Assembly (NCBI RefSeq): GCF_900180345.1
Contig: NZ_FXLV01000001.1
Span: 1-64,000 of the forward strand
Length of the DNA stretch: 64,000 nt
DNA from: Bathymodiolus heckerae thiotrophic gill symbiont
GTDB taxonomy: Bacteria; Pseudomonadota; Gammaproteobacteria; PS1; Pseudothioglobaceae
Reading direction: 5' to 3'
Positions 26,977 through 36,571 of the stretch are shown in pieces; position 1 is the stretch's first letter; each line of letters starts with the position of its first letter. Both the position numbers and the translations under genes were made by a program. Under the pieces are notes generated by a model, which had not been told where the DNA came from, made no database searches, and was given only the letters and a program-made list of their open reading frames with translations.

Positions 26977-28272
26977 TTATTGCTGTTGGGTTACTTCTTG
27001 GAAATCTTTCTTATTGATAGTAACTTTGGCGCTCTTTAAAATCAAATCTTGCACCATTTGCTCTACCACAATCAACTCAATCGTTGCTAATCTAGAAGAG
27101 TCTGCGTTGTAATAATCCAACATTTGTTGAGAGTTTTTACCATACGCCTGTGCCATTTCTTTAAGTTTTACATCAATTTGTTCTTTACTGGCATTAAATT
27201 TATTATCACTAGAAATCTGATTAACCAGTAAACCTAACTTAACACGGCGTTCTGCCTCAGGATTAAAAGTAGCAGCTGGCATATCGCCTTGATCAGGCAT
27301 ACCTTGTTGTTGTAAGCGTTGTTTCATCTCTTGCAATAGGCTTTGTGCCTCGTTATTAATGCTTTCTTGTGGCACTTCAAAGTCGTTTGCTGCTAACAGC
27401 GCACCAAATAAATCGTCTTTATTTTGATTGGTCAGGCGACTGTCAACTTCAACACGCATTTGCTTTTTCATACTCTCTTGCAAAGCATCCATGTCTTTTT
27501 CGCCAAATTTCTTAGCAAATTCATTGTCTAGTTTGGGCGCTGTGGGCATACCTACTTCGGTAACTTCGACCTCAAAAACCACGGCCTTACCCGCTAATTG
27601 AGGGGCGTGATAGTCTTTTGGAAAGGTTAAGTCCAAGGCAGTTGATTCTCCAGCAACAACGCCTTTAAGTCCATCTTCAAAGCCCGCAATCATCGAGCCT
27701 TTGCCCAGTATCATTTTAAAATCTTTGGCAGTGCCGCCTTCAAATACTTCGCCATCAATCATGCCTTTAAAGTCAATCGTTACTTGATCGCCATCGCTAG
27801 ACTTGCGTTTAACTGCCTTATATTCAGTTGATTGCTCAGTTAGCCCCTTTAAGGTTCTTTCTTCATCCGCTTTGGTGATTTCGACTTGCGTTTGCTCAAC
27901 TTTTAACTTAGAAAAATCAACCACTTTGATTTCTGGATACACTTCAAATTCCACCGTGTAAGAAAAATCTTTTTTACCTTCTGTATCAATTTTTGTAATG
28001 TTTGGTTGTGAGGCGGGTGTTACTTTTACCTCCGTCAACGCATCAAGCAAAGTGTCATCAACAAGCTTATTAACCGCATCAGAATTAGCATGCTTGCCAA
28101 ACTGCTTGCGCATAACAGGCATCGGCACTTTGCCTTTTCTAAAGCCATCAATATTTACTTGGGAAACCATTTTTTTCAGAATTTTATCTGTTGCTGCCTT
28201 AAAGACCTTAATGGGCAATTCAACTGTTAATGATCTTTTTAGACCGTCTAATGTTTCTAGAGAAGTTTTCAT
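26977..28272 (-). CDS. tig: trigger factor
   Basis: A 431-residue ribosome-associated chaperone and peptidyl-prolyl isomerase. It has an N-terminal ribosome-binding domain with [17 protein letters not shown] (the GFRxGKxP signature), a central FKBP domain with [15 protein letters not shown] and a C-terminal helical chaperone domain. The length equals that of E. coli (432). It begins the tig-clpP-clpX-hflX-lon run. Confidence 0.97.
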   Translation of the reverse strand: MKTSLETLDGLKRSLTVELPIKVFKAATDKILKKMVSQVNIDGFRKGKVPMPVMRKQFGKHANSDAVNKLVDDTLLDALTEVKVTPASQPNITKIDTEGKKDFSYTVEFEVYPEIKVVDFSKLKVEQTQVEITKADEERTLKGLTEQSTEYKAVKRKSSDGDQVTIDFKGMIDGEVFEGGTAKDFKMILGKGSMIAGFEDGLKGVVAGESTALDLTFPKDYHAPQLAGKAVVFEVEVTEVGMPTAPKLDNEFAKKFGEKDMDALQESMKKQMRVEVDSRLTNQNKDDLFGALLAANDFEVPQESINNEAQSLLQEMKQRLQQQGMPDQGDMPAATFNPEAERRVKLGLLVNQISSDNKFNASKEQIDVKLKEMAQAYGKNSQQMLDYYNADSSRLATIELIVVEQMVQDLILKSAKVTINKKDFQEVTQQQ

Positions 28273-28405
28273 TTGTTATTAAATCCGATAGTGTACTTAA
28301 AAAAGATAGATTATACCCGATAAAACAACATACGACTTTAGTCCCAATGCAGGAATCAAACAGAGTAATCTCTATTTTTGAATCAGAACATAGAAATTTT
28401 GGTTT

Positions 28406-28774
28406 TTATTCTAACGCCTCATTTCTTTTGCGTTGCCATATTGCCGATAGTGAATTCTTAATAGTGTTTGCGCGAGCTGAAGTAGAAGGGCTTGAGGCGT
28501 AATAACTGGGTGAAAACTTAACTCCAGATGATTTCAACTCTGCCACACCATTAATTTTTTTAATAACTGCTAAATCATAATTTCTAGACTTTCTGTTGTA
28601 GATAATAATCTCCCCTTGACCGCCTTCCACCCAAGAAAACCACTCATCGCCTTTTAAATATCCATTAAAAGTTGAACCATTCGCTTGTGTAAAAGTTATT
28701 TCGCCAGGATATGCCATCACTGCAAATAGCGATGTTGAAAAACTAAATAAAACAATGGATAATATTTTTTTCAT
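28406..28774 (-). CDS. small exported protein resembling an M6-peptidase propeptide
   Basis: A 122-residue protein with a signal peptide (about residues 1-18), then AYPGEITFTQANGSTF and YLKGDEWFSWVE. That pattern is what I associate with the N-terminal region of secreted M6 (immune inhibitor A-like) peptidases: P-G-x-x-x-x-x-Q-x-D/N-G-S/T, then GDEW/F. It ends in a basic helix. The gene is 9 bp downstream of the M6 metalloprotease, so it may supply a separate prodomain, inhibitor or chaperone. This role is inferred. Confidence 0.6.
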   Translation of the reverse strand: MKKILSIVLFSFSTSLFAVMAYPGEITFTQANGSTFNGYLKGDEWFSWVEGGQGEIIIYNRKSRNYDLAVIKKINGVAELKSSGVKFSPSYYASSPSTSARANTIKNSLSAIWQRKRNEALE

Positions 28775-28783
28775 CTCATCTCC

Positions 28784-31642
28784 TTAATTTTTAATGACGG
28801 TAATAGTCATTGTATCGCCTGCAGCAGATATATCAGTAACACTCACACCACTAGGATTTCCATCATAACGCTTGGAATTTGGAGTACTCTCGTTACCAAA
28901 AGTAACGCTATTGTTACTAAAAAATAAGTTGTTAATGTGTCCTCCTCCCCCATTGTTGTGATTAGGGTTTTTGTCTAATTCAGCATTGTTCGCCTCTTCC
29001 ACATCTACCCATCTATAATTTTTATCACTATTACTTTCCTTATTGTCATTAATGTGAAGAATCAGTAACCCACCAGGAAACAAACTGCCATCAGAGTTTC
29101 CGTTAAGCACATGCAAACCCAAATCATAACCACGACCAGCACGATTTTCAATCAAGAAATATTCTTTATCGCTGCCTGTTTCTACTTTATAGGCTCGATA
29201 CTTATCACTTGCAGTACTTTCAACAGATAAATCACTATGCGTGCCTGTCGCTAATGCAATCGGATAAGTAAATCTTGAATTTGCTTTGCTCCAAGCAGTC
29301 ATATGTGTAGGTGTTTTTCCTGGCTGTTCGCTCTCTTTCTTCCCCCAACTTCCAGCACCCATTAAACCAAATTGACCAATACCCTCTGTGTTTTCACTGG
29401 TGTCGTAAAGGTCTGGTAAATTAAAGGCGACGTGTCCAAGTTCGTGCGCAATAATACCAATAGTGGCGTCCTTATTATCAGAGTGCTTTTCACCAAACAT
29501 AGAATAATACCTTAATTTAACACCGTCATGAGTAATAGGATTAGTGACAGAGGCAGCATGCGCCCAAACACCAGGAGATTGTCCTATTGCACTTTCGCCA
29601 CCAGCAACTAAAAACAGTAGTTGCAATTCATCTTGGGATATTTCGCCATCTTTATTTGTGTCATATTGCGAAAAATCGATAGAACTGTCTGCAAATATTA
29701 GTGCATCAACTATGCCTTTCTGAGCAAAATCTCGTCCTGAATTAGGATGGTTTATAGCAAGCGTTGCAGTAATAACACCGTCATTGGTAGTACCCTGAGT
29801 CTCCACGGCTTTCACAAATTGATAACGCCCCTGCGATATTTCATTAAAATAATGATTCAACTGCCCCTCACTAGAGCCGAATATTTTTTTTGCCCAAATA
29901 CTTGCACCATGATCAAAAGTCATGTCATTAAATTCAATCCTAACCACCACCAATGGTTGCTGCTTAATCACTTGAACAGAAAGTGGCTTTGTGGTAGTGG
30001 CAGTGCCATCAGAAGCCTTAATATCAAGTTCATAAACATTATTGGTATTGACATCGACAGCATTTTCAAAGTCAGGTGCAGATTTGAAAGTAAGTGCGCC
30101 AGAGCTACCATCTAATTCAAATAAATCCTTATCCACACCACTTAAATTATAAGTTATTGCATTGCCTTCAGCATCAGTAGCACTAGCAGTATAACCAGCA
30201 TCAATGTTGTTTTCAACAACATTAATACTTCCAGCACTATTAATAACGGGGGCGTCATTGACTTGGGTTACTGCAATGGTAAAGCGCTGAATTGCTGTTA
30301 GATTACCACTATCAGTTACGCTTAGTGTTATCTCGCCTGAGGTGGTTACACCTTCTAATGGTGTCCAATTGATTTGACCCGTGCTGGTATTAAGTGTCAT
30401 ACCAGTGGGTTTTCTTGGGATAGACCAGGTGTGGGTATCACCATTATCCACATCTCTCATATTGGCATCATAACTATAAATCGTATCTTCTGTTGCGGTA
30501 GTAGGAGCAATTGTGGTAATGACAGGAGCATCATTGACTTGGGTTACTGCAATGGTAAAGCGCTGAACTGCTGTTAGATTACCACTATCAGTTACGCTTA
30601 GTGTTATCTCGCCTGAGGTGGTTACCCCTTCTAGTGGCGTCCAATTGATTTGACCTGTGTTAGAGTTAAGCGTCATATTGGCGGGCTTTCCTGAGATAGA
30701 CCAGATATGGGTATCACCACTATCATAATTCACATTGGCGTTATAACTGTAAAGTGTGTCTTCTGTTGCGGTAGTGGGGGCGGTCGTAGCAATAACAGGA
30801 GCATCATTGACTTGGGTTACTGCAATGGTAAAGCGCTGAATTGCTGTTAGATTGCCAGTACCATTGTCTGTGACGGTTAATGTTATTTCGCCTGAGGTGG
30901 TTACCCCTTCTAGTGGCGTCCAATTGATTTGACCTGTGTTGGAGTTAAGCGTCATATTGGCGGGCTTTCCTAAGATAGACCAGGTATGGGTATCACCACT
31001 ATCAGCATCATTCACATTGGCGTTATAACTGTAAAGTATGTCTTCTGTTGCGGTAGTGGGGGCAGTCGTAGCAATGACAGGAGCTATATTTATGTTCTCA
31101 TTTTTTAAGGTTTTTATAAAATGAGCGATCGCTTTTGATTCACTTATTAGGGTTTTATTAGCTTCATGAACTACAGCACTTGCAGAAACATCAGCATCAG
31201 CAATATCGACGATTGTAGTAATATCTTCACGAGTATCGACAGTAATCTTAACCCCGTTATCGGGATTGCTATCCTCATCCAAAGTTTGCAATATTTGCAA
31301 TATTTTAATCATCTGAGGATTTGTTACATTATTTCTATCCACGCCAACCAAATCGGTTGGAAACACCTTGTTATCAACATTAATCTTAGACAAAAGAAAG
31401 TCTTTTTTTAGGGTTAATCCACCAATTTTAAAAGTAACCTTGCTATCACTGCTTGAATAATCAAATTTACCCGTTTTATCGGTATATTGTTCTACACCGC
31501 CATCTATACTATAACCCAAGCCTTCAACGGCGCTATCTAATATATTCGCCGATTTATTAATCGATGGGGTTGGAGAGCCGCCACCGCAAGCAGTTAAAGC
31601 TAAAGCACCGAGTAAAACAATAATTACATTGAATTGTCTCAT
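28784..31642 (-). CDS. M6-family metalloprotease lipoprotein with Ig/cadherin-like repeats
   Basis: A 952-residue exported protein. A lipoprotein signal with lipobox LTAC (C19) comes first. Then come an N-terminal domain of about 165 residues, three near-identical putative-Ig (He_PIG-type) units of about 92 residues each (187-463), one cadherin-like unit (~464-565), and an M6 zinc peptidase domain with HELGH (733-737) and the downstream NLPDLYD and GLMGAGSWG. A GDTMTITV tail ends it. It probably acts at the cell surface or on a host surface. Its ATG overlaps the TGA of the upstream cytochrome c gene. Confidence 0.88.
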   Translation of the reverse strand: MRQFNVIIVLLGALALTACGGGSPTPSINKSANILDSAVEGLGYSIDGGVEQYTDKTGKFDYSSSDSKVTFKIGGLTLKKDFLLSKINVDNKVFPTDLVGVDRNNVTNPQMIKILQILQTLDEDSNPDNGVKITVDTREDITTIVDIADADVSASAVVHEANKTLISESKAIAHFIKTLKNENINIAPVIATTAPTTATEDILYSYNANVNDADSGDTHTWSILGKPANMTLNSNTGQINWTPLEGVTTSGEITLTVTDNGTGNLTAIQRFTIAVTQVNDAPVIATTAPTTATEDTLYSYNANVNYDSGDTHIWSISGKPANMTLNSNTGQINWTPLEGVTTSGEITLSVTDSGNLTAVQRFTIAVTQVNDAPVITTIAPTTATEDTIYSYDANMRDVDNGDTHTWSIPRKPTGMTLNTSTGQINWTPLEGVTTSGEITLSVTDSGNLTAIQRFTIAVTQVNDAPVINSAGSINVVENNIDAGYTASATDAEGNAITYNLSGVDKDLFELDGSSGALTFKSAPDFENAVDVNTNNVYELDIKASDGTATTTKPLSVQVIKQQPLVVVRIEFNDMTFDHGASIWAKKIFGSSEGQLNHYFNEISQGRYQFVKAVETQGTTNDGVITATLAINHPNSGRDFAQKGIVDALIFADSSIDFSQYDTNKDGEISQDELQLLFLVAGGESAIGQSPGVWAHAASVTNPITHDGVKLRYYSMFGEKHSDNKDATIGIIAHELGHVAFNLPDLYDTSENTEGIGQFGLMGAGSWGKKESEQPGKTPTHMTAWSKANSRFTYPIALATGTHSDLSVESTASDKYRAYKVETGSDKEYFLIENRAGRGYDLGLHVLNGNSDGSLFPGGLLILHINDNKESNSDKNYRWVDVEEANNAELDKNPNHNNGGGGHINNLFFSNNSVTFGNESTPNSKRYDGNPSGVSVTDISAAGDTMTITVIKN
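30254..31084 (-). repeat. three tandem ~280-bp repeats encoding Ig-like units
   Basis: Three consecutive blocks (boundaries near 31084, 30803, 30525 and 30254) share long identical stretches such as GACTTGGGTTACTGCAATGG at 30535, 30814 and 30263. The high nucleotide identity, not just protein similarity, suggests recent duplication or conversion. Unit number may vary between strains. Confidence 0.85.
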
Positions 31643-32277
31643 AAGCCAGAAATATAAGCGGCAACGGCATCAATCTCTTGATTGGTTAAATTCTTAGTAA
31701 AGTTAATCATCATACCTTCATAATCGTTGGTTCTATTAGGCTTATTTTCACCAGTTTGTAGATTAATCGAATATTGGCGAAATAACTTAAGTTGCTTAGA
31801 CACATACATTGCGTGTTGTGATGCCAATGCAGGGAATCCTGCTGATGGAACACCTCTACCTTTTGGTCCATGACAAGCAATACAAGCAGTAACATCGGTT
31901 GCCTTCTTACCGCCACGATAGATTTTCTGACCTAATGCAAACAAAGCACCGGATGCGCTCACACCTTTAGAGACTTTTTGAGACGCGTAATAAGCCGCTA
32001 AATTAGCCATGTCTGCTTCCGTCAATGGGGCAACTATACCTGCCATCACGCTATCAACACGAGATTTGGATTTAAATTCTTTCAGTTGTTTGAATAAGTA
32101 GCCTTCGTTTTGTCCTGCCAATTTTGGAAAAACAGGTGCAGGTGCATTACCATCAACGCCGTGACAACCAGTACAAGTAGCCGACTTAATTTTCCCCTTA
32201 GCCGCATCGCCTGTGGCAAAAGTATATGTTGAAACTAAGACCAATGCCATCGTAAAAATCAATGCTAATCTATTCAT
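31639..32277 (-). CDS. di-heme cytochrome c (c4-like)
   Basis: A 212-residue exported cytochrome with a signal peptide (about residues 1-21) and two CXXCH heme sites: CTGCHG (C35-H39) and CIACHG (C132-H136). Each is in a class I-like domain with a PKLAGQNEGYLFKQLKEF or PALASQHAMYVSKQLKLF helix, the duplicated structure of cytochrome c4. It probably carries electrons in the periplasm to a terminal oxidase. The stop overlaps the M6 protease start by 4 bp (ATGA). Confidence 0.92.
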   Translation of the reverse strand: MNRLALIFTMALVLVSTYTFATGDAAKGKIKSATCTGCHGVDGNAPAPVFPKLAGQNEGYLFKQLKEFKSKSRVDSVMAGIVAPLTEADMANLAAYYASQKVSKGVSASGALFALGQKIYRGGKKATDVTACIACHGPKGRGVPSAGFPALASQHAMYVSKQLKLFRQYSINLQTGENKPNRTNDYEGMMINFTKNLTNQEIDAVAAYISGL

Positions 32278-32363
32278 AAAGACTTCCTTTTCTGCAAAAA
32301 AATAAGCTGATATTATACTTAATATCGGCTTATCGTAATATAGAATTTAACGCTTAAATTCTA

Positions 32364-32663
32364 TTACTGTTTAGCCAGCCAGTCTGCAATCGCTTGCTCT
32401 TTGCCAACAACCATTGCTGCCATTGCATTCATAGTAGGATCTTTACGAGCGCCAGATTGAAAATCTTTAAGTTGCTTAACTGTGTAAGCTGCATTTTGTC
32501 CGCTAAGGTGAGGATACATAGAAATCGCTGATTTACCTGTAGCACCATGACAACCACCACAACCACCAGCAGCATAGGCTGCGCCGCCATCTGCTTGAAC
32601 CAAAGAACCCATTGACATAACTGTCGCCGCTACCACTAAAACTTTTTTACTTGTTGAAAACAT
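32364..32663 (-). CDS. mono-heme c-type cytochrome
   Basis: A 99-residue exported cytochrome with a signal peptide to about residue 24 and one heme site, CGGCHG (C35-H39), in a class I fold. The YPHLSGQNAAYTVKQLKDFQ and AIADWLAKQ helices match half of a c4 protein. It lies 86 bp upstream of the di-heme cytochrome on the same strand and probably heads the transcript. It likely shuttles electrons in the periplasm. Confidence 0.9.
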   Translation of the reverse strand: MFSTSKKVLVVAATVMSMGSLVQADGGAAYAAGGCGGCHGATGKSAISMYPHLSGQNAAYTVKQLKDFQSGARKDPTMNAMAAMVVGKEQAIADWLAKQ

Positions 32664-32740
32664 ACTATCTCCTTATTTTTAAAAATATATAATGGCAACT
32701 TAAAATTACCATAACGCAAATTATACCTTTATTAAACCTA

Positions 32741-33340
32741 ATGAACAATTTTTATCACCGAGCCAAATTCCTACTTTCCTGCCCGTCGCTCAAAGGCTGT
32801 CCAACAGACCAAGGCTACGAGGTGATTTTTGCCGGGCGTTCCAATGCAGGAAAATCCAGCGCCATCAACACCATCACCTTGCAGAAAAAACTGGCAAAAG
32901 TCTCCCGTACCCCCGGTAGAACTCAGCATTTGGTTTTCTTTGAACTCGATGAAAACCGTCGCCTAGTTGACCTGCCAGGTTACGGCTACGCCAAAGTGCC
33001 CGAACGCATTAAAAAACAATGGCACATTGACATGGGCGAGTATTTTTCCCAACGAAAATGCCTAGCAGGCGCAGTCTTAGTAATGGATGTACGCCGCCCA
33101 CTCACGCCGTTTGACCAAATGATGCTAGACTGGTGCGTTGATGTGAATTTGCCCACACAAATACTACTCACCAAATCTGACAAACTCAAAAAAGGCGCTG
33201 CCAGCAACGCCCTGCTTAAAGTCAAAAGCGCAATTAAGCCCCACCCTTTTGTCCAAGTGCAATTATTTTCCAGCCTCAAAAAACAAGGTCTAGATGCACT
33301 AAGCACTCGACTTGACACCTTCTTCGGCCATGTGGATTAA
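32741..33340 (+). CDS. engB: ribosome biogenesis GTP-binding protein EngB (YsxC/YihA)
   Basis: A 199-residue GTPase needed for 50S subunit assembly. G motifs are visible: [12 protein letters not shown] (G1), [11 protein letters not shown] (G3) and LTKSDK (G4). The region is richer in C than its AT-rich neighbours, a feature that grows in the next gene. It overlaps the downstream nuclease gene by 11 bp. Confidence 0.95.
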   Translation: MNNFYHRAKFLLSCPSLKGCPTDQGYEVIFAGRSNAGKSSAINTITLQKKLAKVSRTPGRTQHLVFFELDENRRLVDLPGYGYAKVPERIKKQWHIDMGEYFSQRKCLAGAVLVMDVRRPLTPFDQMMLDWCVDVNLPTQILLTKSDKLKKGAASNALLKVKSAIKPHPFVQVQLFSSLKKQGLDALSTRLDTFFGHVD

Positions 33341-35765
33341 CGCCCAATTAAACAAAATTAGCAAAGAGGACACCATTGTCTTGGCCAACAACCGCCAAGT
33401 ATTGGCGTTTAAAAAAACTTGGCACTTGCAAAAAGGCAACTGCGCCCTACCAAAATCCCTATCTTGGCAGCAATACCTAATACAAACTTGGCGTACCTTC
33501 GCCCCCAATTCGTCAAAACGCCTCATCTCCAACATTGAATCTCGCACATTGATTGCAAAATCCATGCGCAAACTCAGGCAAAAAACCGACAATCGCCTAC
33601 TCAATGAAGTCATAAAAAATAACGACTACTGTCACGCCCATTTGATCCAATACTCGCAATTATCCACTTCACAAAACTGCGACCTGTTTACCGCTTGGCT
33701 GCAGGATTATCAACAAACCAAACTGACTCACAATCTACTGGATATTAACGACTTGCCCGCCTTAATCATCGCCCAACACAGCACCCTGCCCAAACCCCAC
33801 CTCTACGGCTTCAAAACCCTCACCCCGCAACAATCCTTATTATTCGACACAATCGGCCACCAAGTGCTTGAAACGCAGCAAAAAAACACCCAAAGTAATA
33901 ACAAAATCTTCCAAACAACCGATGATGAAATCCTGTCCGCTGCCCAGTGGGCACAAGCACACCACACACGCCACCCACACCACCACATTGCCATCGTTTG
34001 TCCTACACTAAGCAGCCAACACCACCAAATCAAATCCATCTTTAACCAAGTATTTAGCGATACCCTCACCGAAACAGGGCAAAAAGCCTACAATATATCC
34101 CTAGGCTTACCGCTCACCGACGCCCCGCTAATTCGCCATCTCCTTGCCCTGCTAGAACTCTGCCAACAACTACCAAACAACCGCATTAGTACCAAATTGT
34201 TTAACACCGTCATCACCTCGCCCTACCTCCATCACGCCCAAGCAGAGCGCTCCAAGCGTGCCTTGTTGGTCAATCGCGTCTTGTCCTTTTCACAAACGCA
34301 CTTCAAACTTACCCGCCTCTCCCCCTACCTAGACACCGCTCCCCACCTGCAAGCCCTGCTCAGTGATATTACCCTCTCTGCCCCAAAACAACAAACCCAT
34401 GACCAATGGCTTATTCACTTTAATACCCTCATGCAAAACTGCGGCTTTGCCACCGATAGAACCCTCTCTAGCACCGAATACCAGCTCTTTAACAAAACCC
34501 AAAACGCCAGCCTAGGGCTAAACCAGCTCGCACAAACCCACCACAAAGTCAGTGCCACCCACGCCCTACTTGATTTAGAAAACACTCTCTCACAAGTCAT
34601 TTTCCAAGCACAATCCGCCCCCACTCCCATCCAAATACTCGGTTCCTTAGAGGCAGAAGGGCTAATCTTTGACCGCGCTTGGGTCTTAGGCATGAGTGAC
34701 GATTTCCTACCCATGGCACTCAATTCCCCCACATTCATCCCCCACACCATCGCCCAGCACCACCAAATCCCCCACACCAGCTTTACCCTCATTACCAAAG
34801 ACGCACAAAACACCCTTAACAACTTAATCAACCTCTCCAGCGAAGTCATCTGCTCCTACGCCAAATCACACTTCAACACCGAACAACGCCCCTCCCCCTT
34901 GTGCCAATTCACCCATGAGCTGCCCGCCCTTACCCGCCACCACCAAGCCCCAGCACAGCACAGTCTGCCCGACCAGCACGCTCGCCCCCTGCCCGACCCC
35001 CACATACACAATGGCGTTAATACCTTAAAAGACCAAATGTCCTGCCCCTTCAAAGGCTTCGCCCACCGCCTCAACATCCAATCGTTTGACCCACCACACA
35101 TCGGTCTAGACAGAAGGCAACAAGGCAAAATCATCCACACTGCCCTGCAATACTTCTACCAGCAAATTACCACACAAGCCGCACTACTAGCCCTCAAACC
35201 CACAGAGCTAGACACTCTCATCCAGCGCAAAATCACCCAAGCCCTCGCACACTACACCGTCTCCGCCTTCAGACAAAATGAGCAAAAAAGACTCCTTACC
35301 ATCCTCCACCAATTCATCCGCATTGACCAACAAAGAGACCCCTTCACCGTGCTTGCCACCGAGCAACAAATCACCACCAATATCGCCGGCCTTACCTTCA
35401 CCACCCGCCTAGACAGGCTTGATGAAACCCACAACGCCGACAAAATTATCTTTGACTACAAAATCTCCAACCCCACCACCAGCCACTGGAACGCCCCTGT
35501 CATCAAAGAGCCACAGCTTCCCATCTACGCCATTAGCAACCCAGTCCAAGGCATTGCCTTCATCCAGCTCAACGCCGACAAAGTCGCCATCAAAGGCCTG
35601 TTCAAAGCCAAAGACCCACAACAATGGCAGCAACAAACCAACGCATGGAAAACCACCCTAGAAACCACCAGCAAACACTTTCAACACGCTCACGCCGCCG
35701 TCCTCCCCAACAACACAGCCTGCCAATACTGCCCACTCACCCCCCTCTGCCGAGTTAAAGGTTAA
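33330..35765 (+). CDS. AddB-like PD-(D/E)XK nuclease repair protein
   Basis: An 811-residue protein. The N-terminal part resembles an inactivated UvrD/AddB-type helicase fold, with no intact Walker A. The C-terminal part (about 610-811) is a RecB-family nuclease. It carries the LDRLDE segment, IFDYKISN (the D...xxK core), and a cysteine cluster [10 protein letters not shown] that would hold an Fe-S cluster as in AddB. This matches the 'probable DNA repair protein' group I recall (TIGR03623 type). Start ATG 33330 is chosen over 33312 because it shortens overlap with engB. Codon use is strongly C-rich and G-poor, unlike its neighbours. No AddA/UvrD partner follows. Confidence 0.75.
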   Translation: MWINAQLNKISKEDTIVLANNRQVLAFKKTWHLQKGNCALPKSLSWQQYLIQTWRTFAPNSSKRLISNIESRTLIAKSMRKLRQKTDNRLLNEVIKNNDYCHAHLIQYSQLSTSQNCDLFTAWLQDYQQTKLTHNLLDINDLPALIIAQHSTLPKPHLYGFKTLTPQQSLLFDTIGHQVLETQQKNTQSNNKIFQTTDDEILSAAQWAQAHHTRHPHHHIAIVCPTLSSQHHQIKSIFNQVFSDTLTETGQKAYNISLGLPLTDAPLIRHLLALLELCQQLPNNRISTKLFNTVITSPYLHHAQAERSKRALLVNRVLSFSQTHFKLTRLSPYLDTAPHLQALLSDITLSAPKQQTHDQWLIHFNTLMQNCGFATDRTLSSTEYQLFNKTQNASLGLNQLAQTHHKVSATHALLDLENTLSQVIFQAQSAPTPIQILGSLEAEGLIFDRAWVLGMSDDFLPMALNSPTFIPHTIAQHHQIPHTSFTLITKDAQNTLNNLINLSSEVICSYAKSHFNTEQRPSPLCQFTHELPALTRHHQAPAQHSLPDQHARPLPDPHIHNGVNTLKDQMSCPFKGFAHRLNIQSFDPPHIGLDRRQQGKIIHTALQYFYQQITTQAALLALKPTELDTLIQRKITQALAHYTVSAFRQNEQKRLLTILHQFIRIDQQRDPFTVLATEQQITTNIAGLTFTTRLDRLDETHNADKIIFDYKISNPTTSHWNAPVIKEPQLPIYAISNPVQGIAFIQLNADKVAIKGLFKAKDPQQWQQQTNAWKTTLETTSKHFQHAHAAVLPNNTACQYCPLTPLCRVKG

Positions 35766-35831
35766 AGGTTAATTGTTAATTGTTAATTATTAAAAGTTGA
35801 TTTAGAGGCAAAGCTTAATTTTAATTACCCC

Positions 35832-35854
35832 TTGTCAAGGTTGAACCTTGACAA
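35832..35854. terminator. perfect 23-nt palindrome between convergent genes
   Basis: TTGTCAAGGTT-G-AACCTTGACAA has 11-bp arms and lies between the nuclease stop and the hda stop. The following AACAAAAATT is not a strong U-tract. It could terminate either transcript or bind a protein dimer. The gap also contains short direct repeats (TTAATTG) near 35768-35790. Confidence 0.5.
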
Positions 35855-35900
35855 CAAAAATTGCTTGTCTTAGAGAAAGGAAAGGGTTTATTTTATCTTG

Positions 35901-36569
35901 CTACTTGTGCAATGTTTTTTTGATTAGGGGAATGGTAATGCTGCCTTTGGTTTGTAGTGAGACTGTGTCTAATTGGTTGATGACATCTAGTAACTCGCTT
36001 AAATCTCTTGAATAATGTTTGAATAGATAGGCGTATATTTTCTTGTCAATGCGGATGTTTTTCTGCGTCATTTTGCTTTGTAGAATGGTTATTTTTTGTG
36101 TATCGGTGAGGTTTTCAAGGGTGAAATTAACACCTTGAGACAGTCGGGTTTTTAAATCCTTTAACAAAGTGGCACTCAGGTGTTCGGCGCTGAGGATGAG
36201 CTTGGTTTGTGTGTATTTGATTTGGTTGTATAAATCGAATAACTCTTGCTGCTGCGTGTTATTTAGATAATCGATATTATCAATACACGCCCAGTCAGCG
36301 CCAGATAGCCCAGCAATAAATCCCTCGGGCAATTCTTGCTTGATGTCAATATAGAGTGCACTGAGTTGTTTGCCCATTGCCGCAACAGCGCAACCTTGTA
36401 GCAGATGGGTTTTGCCGCTGGATTGCTCGCCTAATACCATTACAACACTTGAGTTGTTGTGGTCAAACAAGGTATTAATAAAAGTTAAAATTTGACTGTT
36501 TTTATTGCCAATAAAATTATTAAGTTGCATTTTTGCATTGAGTAAAACAGGCAAACCAAGTTGTTTCAT
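35901..36569 (-). CDS. hda: DnaA regulatory inactivator Hda
   Basis: A 222-residue AAA+ protein of the DnaA/Hda family, which with the sliding clamp stimulates ATP hydrolysis by DnaA. An N-terminal clamp-binding-like QLGLPVLL, a P-loop GEQSSGKTHLL, Walker B CIDNIDYLNN and a C-terminal sensor/lid are seen. It lacks the DnaA DNA-binding domain. It lies 2 bp downstream of pgsA on the same strand, the usual hda neighbourhood next to purM. Confidence 0.85.
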   Translation of the reverse strand: MKQLGLPVLLNAKMQLNNFIGNKNSQILTFINTLFDHNNSSVVMVLGEQSSGKTHLLQGCAVAAMGKQLSALYIDIKQELPEGFIAGLSGADWACIDNIDYLNNTQQQELFDLYNQIKYTQTKLILSAEHLSATLLKDLKTRLSQGVNFTLENLTDTQKITILQSKMTQKNIRIDKKIYAYLFKHYSRDLSELLDVINQLDTVSLQTKGSITIPLIKKTLHK

Positions 36570-36571
36570 GG

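Noticed and set aside
30254-31084. CRISPR array or mobile repeat
   Set aside because: The repeats are in frame within the M6 protease and encode Ig-like units.
33299-35661. Several long antisense frames within the AddB-like gene
   Set aside because: Antisense stop codons are rare because the gene is C-rich and G-poor; none has a recognisable protein or start signal.
35766-35790. Short GTTAATT repeats as a CRISPR array or replication-origin iterons
   Set aside because: Three 7-base units without spacers are too short for either.
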